A stretch of DNA of 64,000 nucleotides from Cryobacterium sp. BB307 (GCF_012274275.1 NZ_JAANZA010000002.1:62001-126000); one strand, 5' to 3'; shown: positions 24,340 through 34,887, numbered from the stretch's first letter. The notes: generated by a model not told the origin, from the sequence alone. Numbers and translations are program-made.

Positions 24340-24690
24340 ATGCTCCTCAGAATCGACGCCGCATCCGACGTCCCGATCTTCGACCAGCTGGCCGCTGGCA
24401 TCCGGACATCGGCGATCTCCGGCGCCGTCGCCCCGGGGGAGCGACTGCCGTCGGCGAAGGAACTCGCGCGCACGCTCGACGTCAACGTGCACACGGTGCT
24501 GCATGCGTACCAGGTGCTGCGCGACGAGGGCATCATCGACCTTCGGCCGGGGCGCGGTGCGACCGTCACCGATCGAGCGAGCGAGTACGCCAAACTGAAT
24601 GCCGCCATCAACGTGGTGGTCACCGAAGCCAGGGAACTCGACATCCATCCAGCGGCGCTTACCGCGCTCATCAGAGAGGCCTACCAATGA
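24340..24690 (+). CDS. GntR-family regulator, YtrA subfamily
   Basis: 116 residues, the short YtrA type. The winged helix covers residues 10-75: PIFDQLAAGIRTSAISGAVAPGERLPSAKELARTLDVNVHTVLHAYQVLRDEGII. A C-terminal helix of about 35 residues replaces a ligand domain. YtrA proteins usually repress their own operon with a membrane partner; here a DUF1648 membrane protein follows with ATGA overlap. Confidence 0.92.
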   Translation: MLLRIDAASDVPIFDQLAAGIRTSAISGAVAPGERLPSAKELARTLDVNVHTVLHAYQVLRDEGIIDLRPGRGATVTDRASEYAKLNAAINVVVTEARELDIHPAALTALIREAYQ

Positions 24691-25532
24691 CATCCGGCAC
24701 CGCGCGAAGCACTCACCGGCGCATGATCCTCGTCGGGGGAGTGCTGCCGACTGTTGTCGCACTCGCTGCCGCGATCGTGATGTTCAGCTGGCTGCCGGAG
24801 CTGCCCGAGGTGATCGCGACACATTGGGGCCCGTCCGGGCCAGACGGCTTCGGCTCGCCGTGGTTCGCCATCCTGATGCCGGTCGGGCTGACACTTGCCT
24901 ACGCGATGTTCGTGCTTGTCCTGTCTTGGCGGTTGCGCGACGGCGTGCTGCTGGCCAACCAGAAGCTCGTGCTGACGTCGATCGCGTTCATCAGCGGGCT
25001 GCTGTCGGTGGGCATAACCGGCACCGTGTACGTGCAGCGCGGGCTGGAGGATGCCACGCTGGCGCCCGATGCGGGCTGGTGGATGCTGGTGGGCGCGGGA
25101 GCCGGACTCGCGTTTGGTGCCATCGCCTGGTTCTTGCTTCCGGCGGCAGGTGCCGTGACGGATGACGGCATCGAGGCGCCTCCGCTGCAGCTTCGCGCCG
25201 ATGAGATCGCGGTTTGGTCGCAGCGGGTGCGGGGGCTGTGGCGAGTGACGGCCGGTCCAGCGGGACTGAGCGTGACGGGACTGGGTGTGCGCAAGTTCCT
25301 GCCTGCGGAGTCGATCGAATCGGTGCGCGTCGTGCAAGTCAGTCCGGTTCCGGAATTCGGTGGCTGGGGCTACCGCGTCTCGCTCGACGGTCGCTTCGGG
25401 GTGGTGCTCCGCGCGGGCGTGGCGATCGAGGTCAAGTACGCGGGCGGCAAGCGCTTCGTGGTGACGGTCGACGATGCAGCGACCGGCGCATCCGTGCTCT
25501 CGGCGGCGGCTGCCGCGCGCCGCCCCGCCTGA
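24687..25532 (+). CDS. DUF1648-type membrane protein
   Basis: 281 residues. Four membrane helices (about 12-35, 52-75, 88-110, 126-148). The first loop carries the DUF1648 pattern LPELPEVIATHWGPSGPDGFGS, seen in SdpI-like immunity or signalling proteins. The soluble C-terminal domain (about 170-275) is beta-rich and PH-like. It is co-translated with the GntR regulator, so a sensing or envelope role is likely; no substrate is known. Confidence 0.83.
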   Translation: MTSGTARSTHRRMILVGGVLPTVVALAAAIVMFSWLPELPEVIATHWGPSGPDGFGSPWFAILMPVGLTLAYAMFVLVLSWRLRDGVLLANQKLVLTSIAFISGLLSVGITGTVYVQRGLEDATLAPDAGWWMLVGAGAGLAFGAIAWFLLPAAGAVTDDGIEAPPLQLRADEIAVWSQRVRGLWRVTAGPAGLSVTGLGVRKFLPAESIESVRVVQVSPVPEFGGWGYRVSLDGRFGVVLRAGVAIEVKYAGGKRFVVTVDDAATGASVLSAAAAARRPA

Positions 25533-25573
25533 CCCGCTTTTTGCGCCCCCGCCTCACGCCGCGCCGGATTCAC

Positions 25574-25632
25574 CGAGTTGCCCACTTCCGCCCCGAATTG
25601 AGGCCCAAACAGGGGCAGAAGTGGGCAACTCG
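25574..25632. repeat. Long inverted repeat (family B)
   Basis: Arms of 21 nt (25574-25594 and 25612-25632) are complementary except one C/T change; the outer part reads CGAGTTGCCCACTTC. The 17-nt loop is AT-richer. The same arm recurs at 34888-34948. It lies downstream of the DUF1648 gene and before the ileS promoter. Confidence 0.88.
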
Positions 25633-25662
25633 CGATGTTGGGGCACGGACAGCGCGACCCGC

Positions 25663-25668
25663 TAGAAT
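25663..25668 (+). promoter_or_regulatory. -10 box of the ileS T-box transcript
   Basis: TAGAAT, about 200 nt before the ileS start and just before the stem I region; a weak TTGGGG lies 19 bp upstream. Confidence 0.5.
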
Positions 25669-25673
25669 TGCGG

Positions 25674-25865
25674 GCAACGACTGCGATCCGGCCATCACCG
25701 GGGAGTCTTCGGAAGAACGGCGGGCAACCGCCAATTAGAACCGAACGGGTGGCCCGTCACAGCCGCAATGAGGGGCCAGTCACGCGCAAGCGCGGCCGGC
25801 AAGCGAGGTGGTACCGCGGCATCCGTCGTCCTCGTGTTGGAAGTCGACACGAGGGAAGGCAGCGA
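25674..25865 (+). promoter_or_regulatory. T-box riboswitch controlling ileS (translational type)
   Basis: The T-box core AGGTGGTACCGCGG is at 25806-25819; TGGT (25809-25812) would pair with the ACCA end of uncharged tRNA-Ile. A likely specifier ATC is at 25694-25696 within CCATCACC, followed by the GTCTTCGGAAGAAC hairpin. CCTCG (25830-25834) can pair either with CGAGG at 25804-25808 (antisequestrator) or with CGAGG at 25850-25854. The second choice extends to a perfect 8-bp stem (25830-25837 with 25847-25854) that hides part of the ribosome site GAGGGAAGG. So the switch should act on translation, as known for actinobacterial ileS. Confidence 0.92.
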
Positions 25866-28800
25866 ATGTATCCGCGATCCGGCACCGGCGATGAGTCCGT
25901 CAACCCGAGCCCGCGCTTTCCGGAGATCGAAGAGCGCATCCTCAGCTTCTGGAAGGCGGATGCCACCTTCCGCGCCTCGGTCGCGCAGCGCGAGGGCTGC
26001 GAAGAGTGGACGTTCTACGACGGCCCACCGTTCGCCAACGGCCTGCCGCACTACGGCCACCTGCTGACCGGCTACGCCAAGGATGTCTTCCCGCGCTTCC
26101 AGACCATGCGCGGCAAGCAGGTGCACCGCCGCTTCGGCTGGGACACCCACGGACTGCCCGCCGAGCTCGAGGCGGAGCGCCAGCTCGGCATCACCGACAA
26201 GAGCCAGATCGAGGCGATGGGCATCGCCGAGTTCAACCAGGCCGCGCGCGAGTCCGTGCTGCGCTACACGCAGGAGTGGCAGGAGTACGTCACCCGGCAG
26301 GCGCGCTGGGTCGACTTCGAGAATGACTACAAGACGCTCGACATCACCTTCATGGAAAGCGTCATCTGGGCGTTCAAGCAGCTCTACGACAAAGGTCTCG
26401 CCTACGAGGGCTACCGCGTGCTGCCGTACTGCTGGCGCGACCAGACCCCGCTGTCCAACCACGAGCTGCGCATGGATGACGACGTCTACAAGCAGCGCCA
26501 AGACCAGACCGTCACAGTGACCTTCCCGCTGGTCGGCCCTAAGGCGGAGGCGCTCGGCCTCACCGCCGTGCGCGCCCTCGCCTGGACGACCACCCCGTGG
26601 ACGCTCCCGACCAACTTTGCTCTCGCGCTCGGGCCCGAAATCGAGTACGCGGTCGTCCCATCCGGCCCGCTGGGCGCCGGCGACGGCGCCGAAGAGGGCG
26701 TCGCCGAGTACCTGCTCGCCACCGACACCGTCCACTCCTACTTCAAGGACCTCGGCTACGAGTCCGCCGAGGCCGCGCGTGCCGCGGTGTCCCGCACCCA
26801 CCTCGGCGCCGCGCTCGAGGGCATCCACTACGACCGGCTCTGGGACTTCTACGCCGACACCGAGAAGTGGGGCACCCAGAACGCCTGGCAGCTGCTCGTG
26901 GCCGACTACGTCGAAACCGGCGAGGGCACCGGCATCGTGCACCAGGCGCCCGCCTTCGGTGAGGACGACCAGCTCGTCGGCCAGGCTGCAGGCATCCCGG
27001 TCATCCTCTCGGTCGATGACGGCGGCAAGTTCCTCCCGGATGTCGCGCCCGTCGCCGGCCTGCAGGTGTTCGACGCGAACAAGCCGCTCACCCAGCTGCT
27101 GCGCTCCGACGGCCGCCTGCTGCAGGTCAAGAGCTACGAGCACCCGTACCCGCACTGCTGGCGCTGCCGCAACCCGCTCATCTACAAGGCGGTGTCGAGC
27201 TGGTTCGTGCGCGTCCCGGATTTCCGTGATCGGATGGGCGAGCTCAACGAGCAGATCAACTGGGTGCCCGACAACGTCAAGCACGGCCAGTTCGGCAAGT
27301 GGCTCGCCGGTGCCCGCGACTGGTCGATCTCCCGCAACCGCTACTGGGGCTCCCCGATCCCGGTGTGGAAGAGCGACAACCCCGAGTACCCGCGCGTCGA
27401 CGTGTACGGCTCCCTCGATGAGCTGGAGCGCGACTTCGGCGTACGGCCCACCGACCTCCACCGCCCGTACATCGACGACCTGACCCGCCCGAACCCGGAT
27501 GACCCGACGGGCAAATCGACCATGCGCCGCATCGAGGATGTCCTCGACGTCTGGTTCGATTCCGGCTCGATGCCGTTCGCGCAGGTGCACTACCCGTTCG
27601 AGAACCGCGAGTGGTTCGACAGCCACAACCCCGCCGACTTCATCGTCGAATACATCGGGCAGACTCGCGGCTGGTTCTACACGATGCACGTGCTCGCGAC
27701 GGCGCTGTTCGACCGTCCGGCGTTCAAGAACGTGATCAGCCACGGCATCGTCCTCGGCAGCGACGGGCAGAAGATGTCGAAGAGCCTGCGCAACTACCCG
27801 GATGTCTCCGAGGTCTTCGCGCGGGATGGCGCGGATGCGATGCGCTGGTTCCTGATGTCGTCCTCGATCATCCGAGGCGGCAACCTGGTCGTGACCGAGG
27901 AGGGCATCCGCGAGGGTGTCCGGCAGTTCCTGCTGCCACTGTGGAGCACGTACTACTTCTTCACCCTGTACGCCAACGCTTCGACCGGGCTCAGCGCAGG
28001 TGCGAGCGGCTACGAGGCGAAGTGGCGCACTGACTCCACCAACGTCCTCGACCGGTACCTGCTCGCGAAGACCCGCACGCTCATCGAGCAGGTCACGGTC
28101 GATCTGGAGGCGCTCGACAGCCCGATGGCCGCGGCTAAGCTGCGCGACTTCGCCGATGTGCTCACCAACTGGTACGTGCGTCGCAGTCGCGACCGGTTCT
28201 GGGGCGGCGACGACACCGACGCCTTCGACACGCTGTACACGGTGCTCGAAACCCTCACCCGCGTGGCCGCTCCGCTCGCGCCGCTCGTCACAGAAGAGAT
28301 CTGGCGCGGGCTCACCGGCGGGCGCAGCGTGCACCTGACCGACTGGCCGGATGCGAGGGTCTTCCCCGCCGACGGCCTGCTCGTGGCGACGATGGACCGG
28401 GTGCGGGAGATCGCATCCGCCGGTCTTGCATTGCGCAAGACGCGAGGCCTGCGAGTGCGCTTGCCGCTCGCGGCGCTGACCGTGGTCGGCGAGCAGTCCG
28501 GTCTCGAGGAGTTCAGCGACATCCTGCGCGACGAGCTCAACGTCAAGACCGTGCAGTTCGTGCCGTTGACCGAGCAGAGCCTCAGCGACTACGGCATCGT
28601 CCGGCGTCTGACCGTCAACGCGCGAGCGCTCGGCCCGCGCATCGGCAAGAACGTGCAACGCGTCATCCAGGCCTCCAAGGCGGGCGACTGGTCGCAGGAT
28701 GGCGACGCGGTCGTGGTCGGCGGCACGCCGCTGCAACCGGGCGAGTTCGACCTCGTCCTCGAGGCGGGCGACGAGAACCACGCGGTGTCGTTCCTGTCCG

Positions 28801-29120
28801 GCGGCGGCTTCGTGCTCGTCGACACGCTCACCACCCCCGAGCTCGAGAGCGAGGGCCTCGCCAACGACCTCGTGCGCGCGATCAACCAGGCGCGCAAGGC
28901 ACGCGACCTGGACGTGAGCGACCGCATCCGGTTGACCATCGCCGTTGACGGCGCGTTCACGACCGCGGTCGACTCGTTCGGCGGCCACATCTCCGACGAG
29001 GTGCTCGCGGTGGAGCTGCAGACGATGCCGTTCACGGATGCGTCGGGAGACAATTGGGACGAGCGCGCCGCATCCGACAACGGCGAGGGCTCCTACGCAT
29101 TCAGGATCGAGAAGGTATGA
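25866..29120 (+). CDS. ileS: Isoleucine--tRNA ligase (long, eukaryote-like type)
   Basis: 1084 residues from ATG 25866, 6 nt after GAGGGAAGG. Class I synthetase: HIGH variant HYGH (62-65) and KMSKS (636-640). The CP1 editing domain lies between, and the anticodon-binding region after KMSKS. Length and the HYGH form fit type 2 IleRS, the kind less sensitive to mupirocin. The upstream frame is open but lies in the T-box. Its stop overlaps folC (ATGA). Confidence 0.97.
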   Translation: MYPRSGTGDESVNPSPRFPEIEERILSFWKADATFRASVAQREGCEEWTFYDGPPFANGLPHYGHLLTGYAKDVFPRFQTMRGKQVHRRFGWDTHGLPAELEAERQLGITDKSQIEAMGIAEFNQAARESVLRYTQEWQEYVTRQARWVDFENDYKTLDITFMESVIWAFKQLYDKGLAYEGYRVLPYCWRDQTPLSNHELRMDDDVYKQRQDQTVTVTFPLVGPKAEALGLTAVRALAWTTTPWTLPTNFALALGPEIEYAVVPSGPLGAGDGAEEGVAEYLLATDTVHSYFKDLGYESAEAARAAVSRTHLGAALEGIHYDRLWDFYADTEKWGTQNAWQLLVADYVETGEGTGIVHQAPAFGEDDQLVGQAAGIPVILSVDDGGKFLPDVAPVAGLQVFDANKPLTQLLRSDGRLLQVKSYEHPYPHCWRCRNPLIYKAVSSWFVRVPDFRDRMGELNEQINWVPDNVKHGQFGKWLAGARDWSISRNRYWGSPIPVWKSDNPEYPRVDVYGSLDELERDFGVRPTDLHRPYIDDLTRPNPDDPTGKSTMRRIEDVLDVWFDSGSMPFAQVHYPFENREWFDSHNPADFIVEYIGQTRGWFYTMHVLATALFDRPAFKNVISHGIVLGSDGQKMSKSLRNYPDVSEVFARDGADAMRWFLMSSSIIRGGNLVVTEEGIREGVRQFLLPLWSTYYFFTLYANASTGLSAGASGYEAKWRTDSTNVLDRYLLAKTRTLIEQVTVDLEALDSPMAAAKLRDFADVLTNWYVRRSRDRFWGGDDTDAFDTLYTVLETLTRVAAPLAPLVTEEIWRGLTGGRSVHLTDWPDARVFPADGLLVATMDRVREIASAGLALRKTRGLRVRLPLAALTVVGEQSGLEEFSDILRDELNVKTVQFVPLTEQSLSDYGIVRRLTVNARALGPRIGKNVQRVIQASKAGDWSQDGDAVVVGGTPLQPGEFDLVLEAGDENHAVSFLSGGGFVLVDTLTTPELESEGLANDLVRAINQARKARDLDVSDRIRLTIAVDGAFTTAVDSFGGHISDEVLAVELQTMPFTDASGDNWDERAASDNGEGSYAFRIEKV

Positions 29121-30499
29121 GCGCGCGCGACGACGACCCGGAGCTGAGCGACGACGCGCTGTTCCAGTCCCAGGCTGACCGGGTGTATGCCGAACTGCTG
29201 GCCCGGGTGGGGGAGTCCGCCCCGCAGCCCCGGCTCGAGCCGACCCGGCAGGCGGCCGAGCTGCTGGGGGACCCGCAGAAGGCGTTCGGCATGATCCACA
29301 TCACCGGCACCAACGGCAAGACCAGCACGAGCCGCATCACCGAGAGCATCCTGCGCGCGCACGGCCTGCGCACCGGACTGTTCACCAGCCCGCACCTGAG
29401 CCGGGTGAACGAGCGCATCATGATCGACGGGGAACCGATCTCGAACGAGGCGCTGGTGACGAACTGGGACGACATCACGCCGTACCTGAAGATGGCCGAC
29501 GAGCAGCTCGTCGCCGAGGGCGAGGAGCCGCTCACCTACTTCGAGGCGCTCACGCTGCTTGCCTACGCGAGCTTCGCGGATGCGCCGGTCGATGTCGCGG
29601 TGGTCGAGGTCGGCATAGGCGGCGAGTGGGACTCGACCAACATCGCCGACGGCCAGGTCGCGGTGTTCACACCGATCGCGCTGGACCACGTGCACCGACT
29701 GGGCGACACCATCGCCGAGATCGCCGAGACCAAGGCGGGCATCATCAAGCCCGGCGCCCGCATTGTCACCGCAGCTCAGCATCCGGATGCCGCGGACGCG
29801 ATCATCCGCGCGGCAGCCAGCAACAACGGCACCATCGCGGCCGAGGGTCGCGACTTCGGGCTGGAATCGGCCACCGTCGGCGTCGGCGGCCAGCTCATCA
29901 CCGCGCAGGGCCTCGCCGGACGCTACGAGGAGGTCTTCCTGCCGCTGCTCGGTGACCACCAGGCGCAGAATGCGGCCGTTGCGATCGCCGCGGTCGAGAG
30001 CTTCCTCGGCGGCGGAGAGCAGCGCATCGGCGAGGACGTGCTGGCAGAAGGCCTCGCCACCGCCACCTCGCCCGGCCGGCTGCAGCTGCTGGGCATCGAA
30101 CCGTCGGTGCTCGTGGACGCCGCACACAACCCGCACGGTGCCGAGGCGCTCGCAGCGGCGATCGGCAAGTACTTCGACTTCCGTGAGCTGGCGCTCGTCG
30201 TCGGCATCCTCGCCGACAAGGATGCGCACGGCATCGTCGATACTCTCGCGCCCCTCGCGACGCGCATCCACGTCACCCAGTCGCACTCGGATCGGGCGAT
30301 CCCCGCCGACGAGCTGGCCGATGATGTCGAGCAGTGGACGCACGAGACGGTCATCCGATTCGACACCCTCGAGGAGGCGCTCGACGCCGCACGCGAGTGG
30401 GCAGGGCTGGAGCAGGGACGTGCCGTGCTGGTCACCGGGTCGATCACCCTCGTCGGCGAAGCGATCGATATCGGACGAGACCAGGGGTGGGCGCTGTGA
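29117..30499 (+). CDS. folC: Bifunctional folylpolyglutamate / dihydrofolate synthase
   Basis: 460 residues from ATG 29117. Mur-ligase-type fold: P-loop GTNGKTS (64-70), omega-loop region, metal site [13 protein letters not shown] near 170, and the C-terminal motif [12 protein letters not shown]. It adds glutamate to folates, and usually also to dihydropteroate. Cytoplasmic. Translationally coupled to ileS and to the DUF4233 gene (GTGA overlap). Confidence 0.95.
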   Translation: MSARDDDPELSDDALFQSQADRVYAELLARVGESAPQPRLEPTRQAAELLGDPQKAFGMIHITGTNGKTSTSRITESILRAHGLRTGLFTSPHLSRVNERIMIDGEPISNEALVTNWDDITPYLKMADEQLVAEGEEPLTYFEALTLLAYASFADAPVDVAVVEVGIGGEWDSTNIADGQVAVFTPIALDHVHRLGDTIAEIAETKAGIIKPGARIVTAAQHPDAADAIIRAAASNNGTIAAEGRDFGLESATVGVGGQLITAQGLAGRYEEVFLPLLGDHQAQNAAVAIAAVESFLGGGEQRIGEDVLAEGLATATSPGRLQLLGIEPSVLVDAAHNPHGAEALAAAIGKYFDFRELALVVGILADKDAHGIVDTLAPLATRIHVTQSHSDRAIPADELADDVEQWTHETVIRFDTLEEALDAAREWAGLEQGRAVLVTGSITLVGEAIDIGRDQGWAL

Positions 30500-30876
30500 C
30501 TGAGGTGAATCAGCCCAGGCAGCGCAAGCCGCGCAGGCGCCGCAGCGCGACCGAGTCGCTGGTATCGATCGCCCTCGGGCTTGAAGCGACACTCGTCTTC
30601 TTTGTGACTATGGCCGTCTTCGGGCTGCGTGAAGTGTCTCCGGGGGTGGCCTTCGGCGGCGGGGCGGTGCTGTTCCTGCTGCTGATCATCGCCGCGGCGT
30701 ACGCGCGTTTCCCGTGGGCGATCTGGCTCGGCTGGGCGATGCAGGTCGTGCTCATCGCGCTCGGCCTCGTGCTGCCCGTCATGTACGCGATCGGGGCGGG
30801 CTTCGCCGCGATCTTCATCTACTGCTTCCTCACCGGCCGCCGGCTGGACAGGCAGAACAACTCAGCAACAGCGTGA
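30496..30876 (+). CDS. DUF4233 membrane protein
   Basis: 126 residues from GTG 30496, overlapping the folC stop. Very basic N-terminus (RQRKPRRRRSATESLV), then four membrane helices close together, and a short basic tail (GRRLDRQNN). This is the DUF4233 protein that regularly sits between folC and ndk in Actinobacteria. The function is unknown. Confidence 0.88.
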   Translation: MTEVNQPRQRKPRRRRSATESLVSIALGLEATLVFFVTMAVFGLREVSPGVAFGGGAVLFLLLIIAAAYARFPWAIWLGWAMQVVLIALGLVLPVMYAIGAGFAAIFIYCFLTGRRLDRQNNSATA

Positions 30877-30890
30877 ACAGGAGAGAAGAA

Positions 30891-31313
30891 ATGACCGATT
30901 CCGTCGAAGAGACCCTGGTACTGGTGAAGCCGGATGGCGTCGCGCGTGGGCTGACGGGGGAGATCCTGCGCCGCATCGAGGCGAAGGGGTACCTTCTCGT
31001 CGACGTGCGACTCGTGCAGCCGGATCGCGAGCTGTTGGCCAGCCACTACGAGGAGCACCAGGGCAAGCCGTTCTACGAGCCGCTGGTCGAGTTCATGGAG
31101 AGCGGCCCGGTCGTCGCGCTGCGCATCGCAGGCAACCGCGTCATCGAGGGCTTCCGGGTGCTTGCCGGCACCACCGACCCGACCACAGCTGCGCCGGGCA
31201 CCATCCGCGGCGACCTCGGGCGCGACTGGGGCCTCGCGGTGCAGCAGAACCTCGTGCACGGCTCCGACTCGCCAGAGTCGGCTGCACGCGAGCTTGGGCT
31301 CTGGTTCGCCTGA
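30891..31313 (+). CDS. ndk: Nucleoside diphosphate kinase
   Basis: 140 residues from ATG 30891, with AGGAGAG 6 nt upstream. Transfers the gamma phosphate between nucleotides through phospho-His123 in NLVHGSDS. The substrate-site motif KPDGVARGL (13-21) is intact. Typical length. Last gene of the ileS-folC-DUF4233-ndk run. Confidence 0.97.
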   Translation: MTDSVEETLVLVKPDGVARGLTGEILRRIEAKGYLLVDVRLVQPDRELLASHYEEHQGKPFYEPLVEFMESGPVVALRIAGNRVIEGFRVLAGTTDPTTAAPGTIRGDLGRDWGLAVQQNLVHGSDSPESAARELGLWFA

Positions 31314-31644
31314 CGGCCTCTGAGCGCACATAGGTAACGAAACGGCAACGAACACGCCGAGCGGCGAAAGTGCCGAGATTCGCCCCTGACCTGCGGTTTT
31401 CCGGCCGAGGACCGGCATCCGGCCTTAACGGCAATTTCCCAGTTTCGCTAAGGTGGTCGACGCAGTACACAAGGCCGCGCCCGAATGAAACCCCATTTCG
31501 TTCGGTCGTATGGTTCGTGTCAGGGGAGCGTTCCCGAAGTTCGCTCCCGCCCTGCGGCACTGTCGCACCGGGCACCTGGCATGCACCCGGACCGTGACCA
31601 ATGACGCCCGCGATCCGAATTTCGGATGCGTGCGCGGAGGTACC
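31314..31644. other. 331-nt intergenic region before the betaine transporter
   Basis: No gene is supported here. The first part holds short complementary words around GCCGAGCGGC and GGCCGAGGACCGGC. A CCTTA...TAAGG pair (near 31421 and 31448) is weak. A TATGGT hexamer near 31510 could be a -10. I looked for a c-di-AMP (ydaO) riboswitch, which often controls osmolyte uptake, and did not find its conserved core. Confidence 0.4.
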
Positions 31645-32955
31645 GTGACCACGTCCCGACCCGCTGTAGAAGTCCGAAACCTGTTCAAGGTGTTCGGCAG
31701 GAAGCCCGAATCCGTAGTCGCCAGGCTGCGAGCCGGTGCGAGCCGCGACAGCGTCGCTGGCGACGGAACAGCCGCCGTCATCGACGCATCGTTCGATGTT
31801 GCTCCGGGCGAGATCTTCGTGGTCATGGGGCTGTCAGGGTCGGGCAAGTCGACGCTCATCCGCATGCTCAACGGGCTGCTGGAGCCGACAGCGGGCAGCG
31901 TCACGATCGATGGCACGGAGATCGTCGGCATCTCACCCAAGGAGCTGCGCGCCGTACGCCGCTCGAAGGTGTCGATGGTGTTCCAGCACTTCGCTCTGCT
32001 GCCGCACCGCACCGTGCTCGACAACGTGGCTTACGGGCTCGAGATTCAGGGTGTGCCGGTCGCCGAGCGGCAGGAGCGCGCTCGCACGATCATCGGCAAG
32101 GTGGGACTGGCTGGCTGGGAGGACCGCCTCCCCAGCGAGCTGTCCGGTGGAATGCAGCAGCGCGTCGGTCTCGGCCGGGCGCTGGCGGCGCAGACCGACA
32201 TCCTGCTCATGGACGAGGCGTTCTCCGCCCTCGACCCGCTCATCCGGCGCGAGATGCAGGAACAGCTGGTCGAGTTGCAGGCAGAACTCGGCAAGACCAT
32301 CGTGTTCATCACCCACGACCTGAACGAGGCGATGTTCCTCGGCGACCGGGTCGCGGTCATGCGGGACGGTCGCATCGTGCAGATCGGCACACCGGAGGAG
32401 ATCCTCACCGACCCGGCCAACGACTACGTCGCGCAGTTCGTGCAGGATGTCGACCGCTCGCGCGTGCTCACCGCCTCTAGTGCAATGGAACCGGCGCGCG
32501 CGGTCATCTCTGACACGGCCGGCCCTCGCGCCGCCCTCCGGATGATGCGGGACCTGCAGACATCCGCCCTCTACGTCGTCGGCCGCAACCGCAAGCTGAT
32601 CGGCGTCGTACGAGATCGCCAGATGGTGAAGCTCGTGAGGGCGGGGGAGAGCAGCTTCGGGTCGGCACTTGGGGTCGAAGTGCCGCGCGTGCACGCCGAC
32701 GAGTACCTGAGCGACCTCTACGAGAGAGCGGTCGAAAGCGACCTGCCGATCGCGGTCGTCGACGAAGACGAGCGCCTGCTCGGGGTGATCCCGAACGTGA
32801 CGCTGCTCGCCGCGCTCGGCAATGTGACGACGAACACCGGCGAGCAGCCGATCGTCGAACCGCCGCCCACGGTTGAGGTGTCGATCGTCACCGCGACGCT
32901 GGAGGAGACGGCGCAGCCCGACTCGGATGCCGTGATGACGGGAGGTCGCTCGTGA
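31645..32955 (+). CDS. proV: Glycine betaine/proline-type ABC transporter ATPase (ProV/OpuAA)
   Basis: 436 residues from GTG 31645, preceded by GGAGG. Walker A GLSGSGKST (62-70), signature LSGGMQQRVG, Walker B ILLMDEAFSALDP; the EAFSALDPLIRREMQ form is typical of ProV. Two CBS repeats follow (about 295-410) and may sense ionic strength or nucleotides. The stop overlaps the permease start (GTGA). It is cytoplasmic and drives osmoprotectant uptake. Confidence 0.94.
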   Translation: MTTSRPAVEVRNLFKVFGRKPESVVARLRAGASRDSVAGDGTAAVIDASFDVAPGEIFVVMGLSGSGKSTLIRMLNGLLEPTAGSVTIDGTEIVGISPKELRAVRRSKVSMVFQHFALLPHRTVLDNVAYGLEIQGVPVAERQERARTIIGKVGLAGWEDRLPSELSGGMQQRVGLGRALAAQTDILLMDEAFSALDPLIRREMQEQLVELQAELGKTIVFITHDLNEAMFLGDRVAVMRDGRIVQIGTPEEILTDPANDYVAQFVQDVDRSRVLTASSAMEPARAVISDTAGPRAALRMMRDLQTSALYVVGRNRKLIGVVRDRQMVKLVRAGESSFGSALGVEVPRVHADEYLSDLYERAVESDLPIAVVDEDERLLGVIPNVTLLAALGNVTTNTGEQPIVEPPPTVEVSIVTATLEETAQPDSDAVMTGGRS

Positions 32956-33884
32956 ACGACTTCCGCATCCCTCTCGGCGACTGGGTTGAGTCCCTCGTCC
33001 AGTTCGTGACCAAGTACTTCTCCGACGTGTTCGGCGCAATCAGGACCGTGTTCAAGGGCGCCTATGACGCGCTCGACTGGATTCTCGCGACGCCCCCATT
33101 CTGGGCCGTCATCCTCGTGCTCGCGGTCATCGCACTGCTCGTGAAGGGCGTGCCGTTCGCCATCGGAAGCGTCGTTGGCCTAGGTCTCATAGTCGCCGTC
33201 GGTCAGTGGGACTACGCGATGGATTCGCTTGCTCTGGTCATTGTCGCGAGCGTGATCGCGGTGCTGCTGAGCATCCCGATCGGCATCCTCGCTGCAAAGT
33301 CGCGGGCCGCTTCGACGATCATCCGGCCGATCCTCGACTTCATGCAGACGATGCCGGCGTTCGTCTACCTGATCCCGGCGCTCATCCTGTTCCGCGTCGG
33401 CGTCGTGCCGGGCATCGTCGCGACGATCATCTTCGCGCTCGCGCCGGGTGTCCGCCTGACCGAGCTCGGCATCCGCGGTGTCGACCAGGAGGTCGTCGAG
33501 GCGGGCAAGGCGTTCGGGTCTTCACCTGGCCGCATCCTCCGCCAAATCGAGCTTCCCCTCGCGATGCCGACCATCATGGCCGGTGTCAATCAGGTGATCA
33601 TGCTCGCGTTGTCCATGGTCGTGATCGCCGGAATGGTGGGTGCCGGTGGACTCGGCGGGCAGGTCGTCGCGAGCCTGAACCGGATCGACATCGCCCTCGG
33701 CTTCGAGGCTGGACTTTCGGTCGTGATCCTGGCGATCTTCCTCGACCGGCTCACCGCGGCATTCGGCAACGGCGGCAGCTTCCTCAGCAGGTTCTTGGGG
33801 CGCCGCCGGCCGAACGGCATCACCCAAGAGGCCGAGGTCGCTGCCGTGGGCGAGGGAAGCAAGCGGCCCATCGCCGTCCCCTGA
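32952..33884 (+). CDS. proW: Glycine betaine-type ABC transporter permease
   Basis: 310 residues from GTG 32952. About six membrane helices after an amphipathic N-terminal region (WVESLVQFVTKYFSDVFG). The permease loop QEVVEAGKAFGSSPGRILRQIELPLAMP (near 180) is the ATPase contact. ProW-type motif MQTMPAFVYLIPALILF is present. Co-translated with the ATPase. Confidence 0.94.
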   Translation: MNDFRIPLGDWVESLVQFVTKYFSDVFGAIRTVFKGAYDALDWILATPPFWAVILVLAVIALLVKGVPFAIGSVVGLGLIVAVGQWDYAMDSLALVIVASVIAVLLSIPIGILAAKSRAASTIIRPILDFMQTMPAFVYLIPALILFRVGVVPGIVATIIFALAPGVRLTELGIRGVDQEVVEAGKAFGSSPGRILRQIELPLAMPTIMAGVNQVIMLALSMVVIAGMVGAGGLGGQVVASLNRIDIALGFEAGLSVVILAIFLDRLTAAFGNGGSFLSRFLGRRRPNGITQEAEVAAVGEGSKRPIAVP

Positions 33885-33988
33885 ACTCGCGGGCGCCCCG
33901 TGCGCCCGTGACCCGTGCGCGCGGAGATTCCGCGTGCAATCACGTCAACCCCGGACGCGCATCTGCGCGCCCAGAAAGGAAGACACCA

Positions 33989-34876
33989 ATGAGAAAGCGC
34001 CATTCAGCGCTGATCGCAACGGGCGCCATTGCGGCGCTCGCACTGACCGGATGCTCGGCGGAGGCCGAGCCCGGCAACGCCACCGAGAGCAAGGGCGAGA
34101 TCACCATCGCCGTGTTCAACGGCTGGGACGAGGGAGTCGCGACCTCGTTGCTGTGGGAGAACATCCTCACCGAGCAGGGTTACGACGTGAACCTCGAGTA
34201 CGCAGACCCCGCACCGGTCTTCGCGGGACTGTCGACCGGCGACTACGACTTCACGACCGACGTCTGGCTGCCAGGCACGCACTCCAAGTACCTCGAGACC
34301 TACGGCAACGACATCGTCGAGTTGGGTGCCTGGAACGACACGGCCTCGCTCACCGTTGCCGTGAACGCGGATGCGCCGATCGACTCACTCGCCGAGCTGG
34401 CCGAGAACGCGGACCTGTTCGGCAACCAGATCGTCGGCATCGAGCCGGGCGCCGGCCTCACCGGCGTGATGGAGGACGCCGTGATCCCCGGGTACGGGCT
34501 CGAGGATATGAACTTCCTCACCTCGTCGACCCCGGCGATGCTGACGGAGCTGTCGACCGCACTGGATTCCGGCGAGAACATCGTCGTGTCCCTGTGGCGT
34601 CCGCACTGGGCGTACGACGCGTTCGACATCAAGGATCTCGAGGACCCGGATGGCGCGCTCGGTGGTTCCGAGAGCATGTACAGCTACAGCCGCACGGGCT
34701 TCGCGGACGACTTCCCCGAGGTCGCGAAGTGGCTGGAGGACTTCACCATGGACTCCGACCTGCTTCACTCGCTCGAGAACGCACTGTTCAACGAGTACGA
34801 CGGTGATGATTACGCGCCCATCGTCGAGGACTGGATCTCGCAGAACCAGGACTGGGTCGACAGCCTCACCAACTAG
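33989..34876 (+). CDS. Glycine betaine-type substrate-binding lipoprotein (OpuAC/ProX)
   Basis: 295 residues from ATG 33989, with AAAGGA upstream. Lipobox ALTGC, Cys22. OpuAC fold; Trp residues that could form the quaternary-amine cage are in FNGWDEG, DVWLPGTH and SLWRPHWAYD. Lies 104 nt after the permease gene, probably in the same operon. Binds glycine betaine or a related compound outside the membrane. Confidence 0.92.
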   Translation: MRKRHSALIATGAIAALALTGCSAEAEPGNATESKGEITIAVFNGWDEGVATSLLWENILTEQGYDVNLEYADPAPVFAGLSTGDYDFTTDVWLPGTHSKYLETYGNDIVELGAWNDTASLTVAVNADAPIDSLAELAENADLFGNQIVGIEPGAGLTGVMEDAVIPGYGLEDMNFLTSSTPAMLTELSTALDSGENIVVSLWRPHWAYDAFDIKDLEDPDGALGGSESMYSYSRTGFADDFPEVAKWLEDFTMDSDLLHSLENALFNEYDGDDYAPIVEDWISQNQDWVDSLTN

Positions 34877-34887
34877 TGCCGAACGTC

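Noticed and set aside
25695..28988. A 1097-codon open frame antisense to ileS
   Set aside because: It mirrors ileS codon structure in a high-GC genome, has low-complexity Val/Arg/Asp content and no ribosome site.
31314..31644. c-di-AMP (ydaO) riboswitch before the betaine transporter
   Set aside because: Position is attractive but the conserved core sequences were not found.
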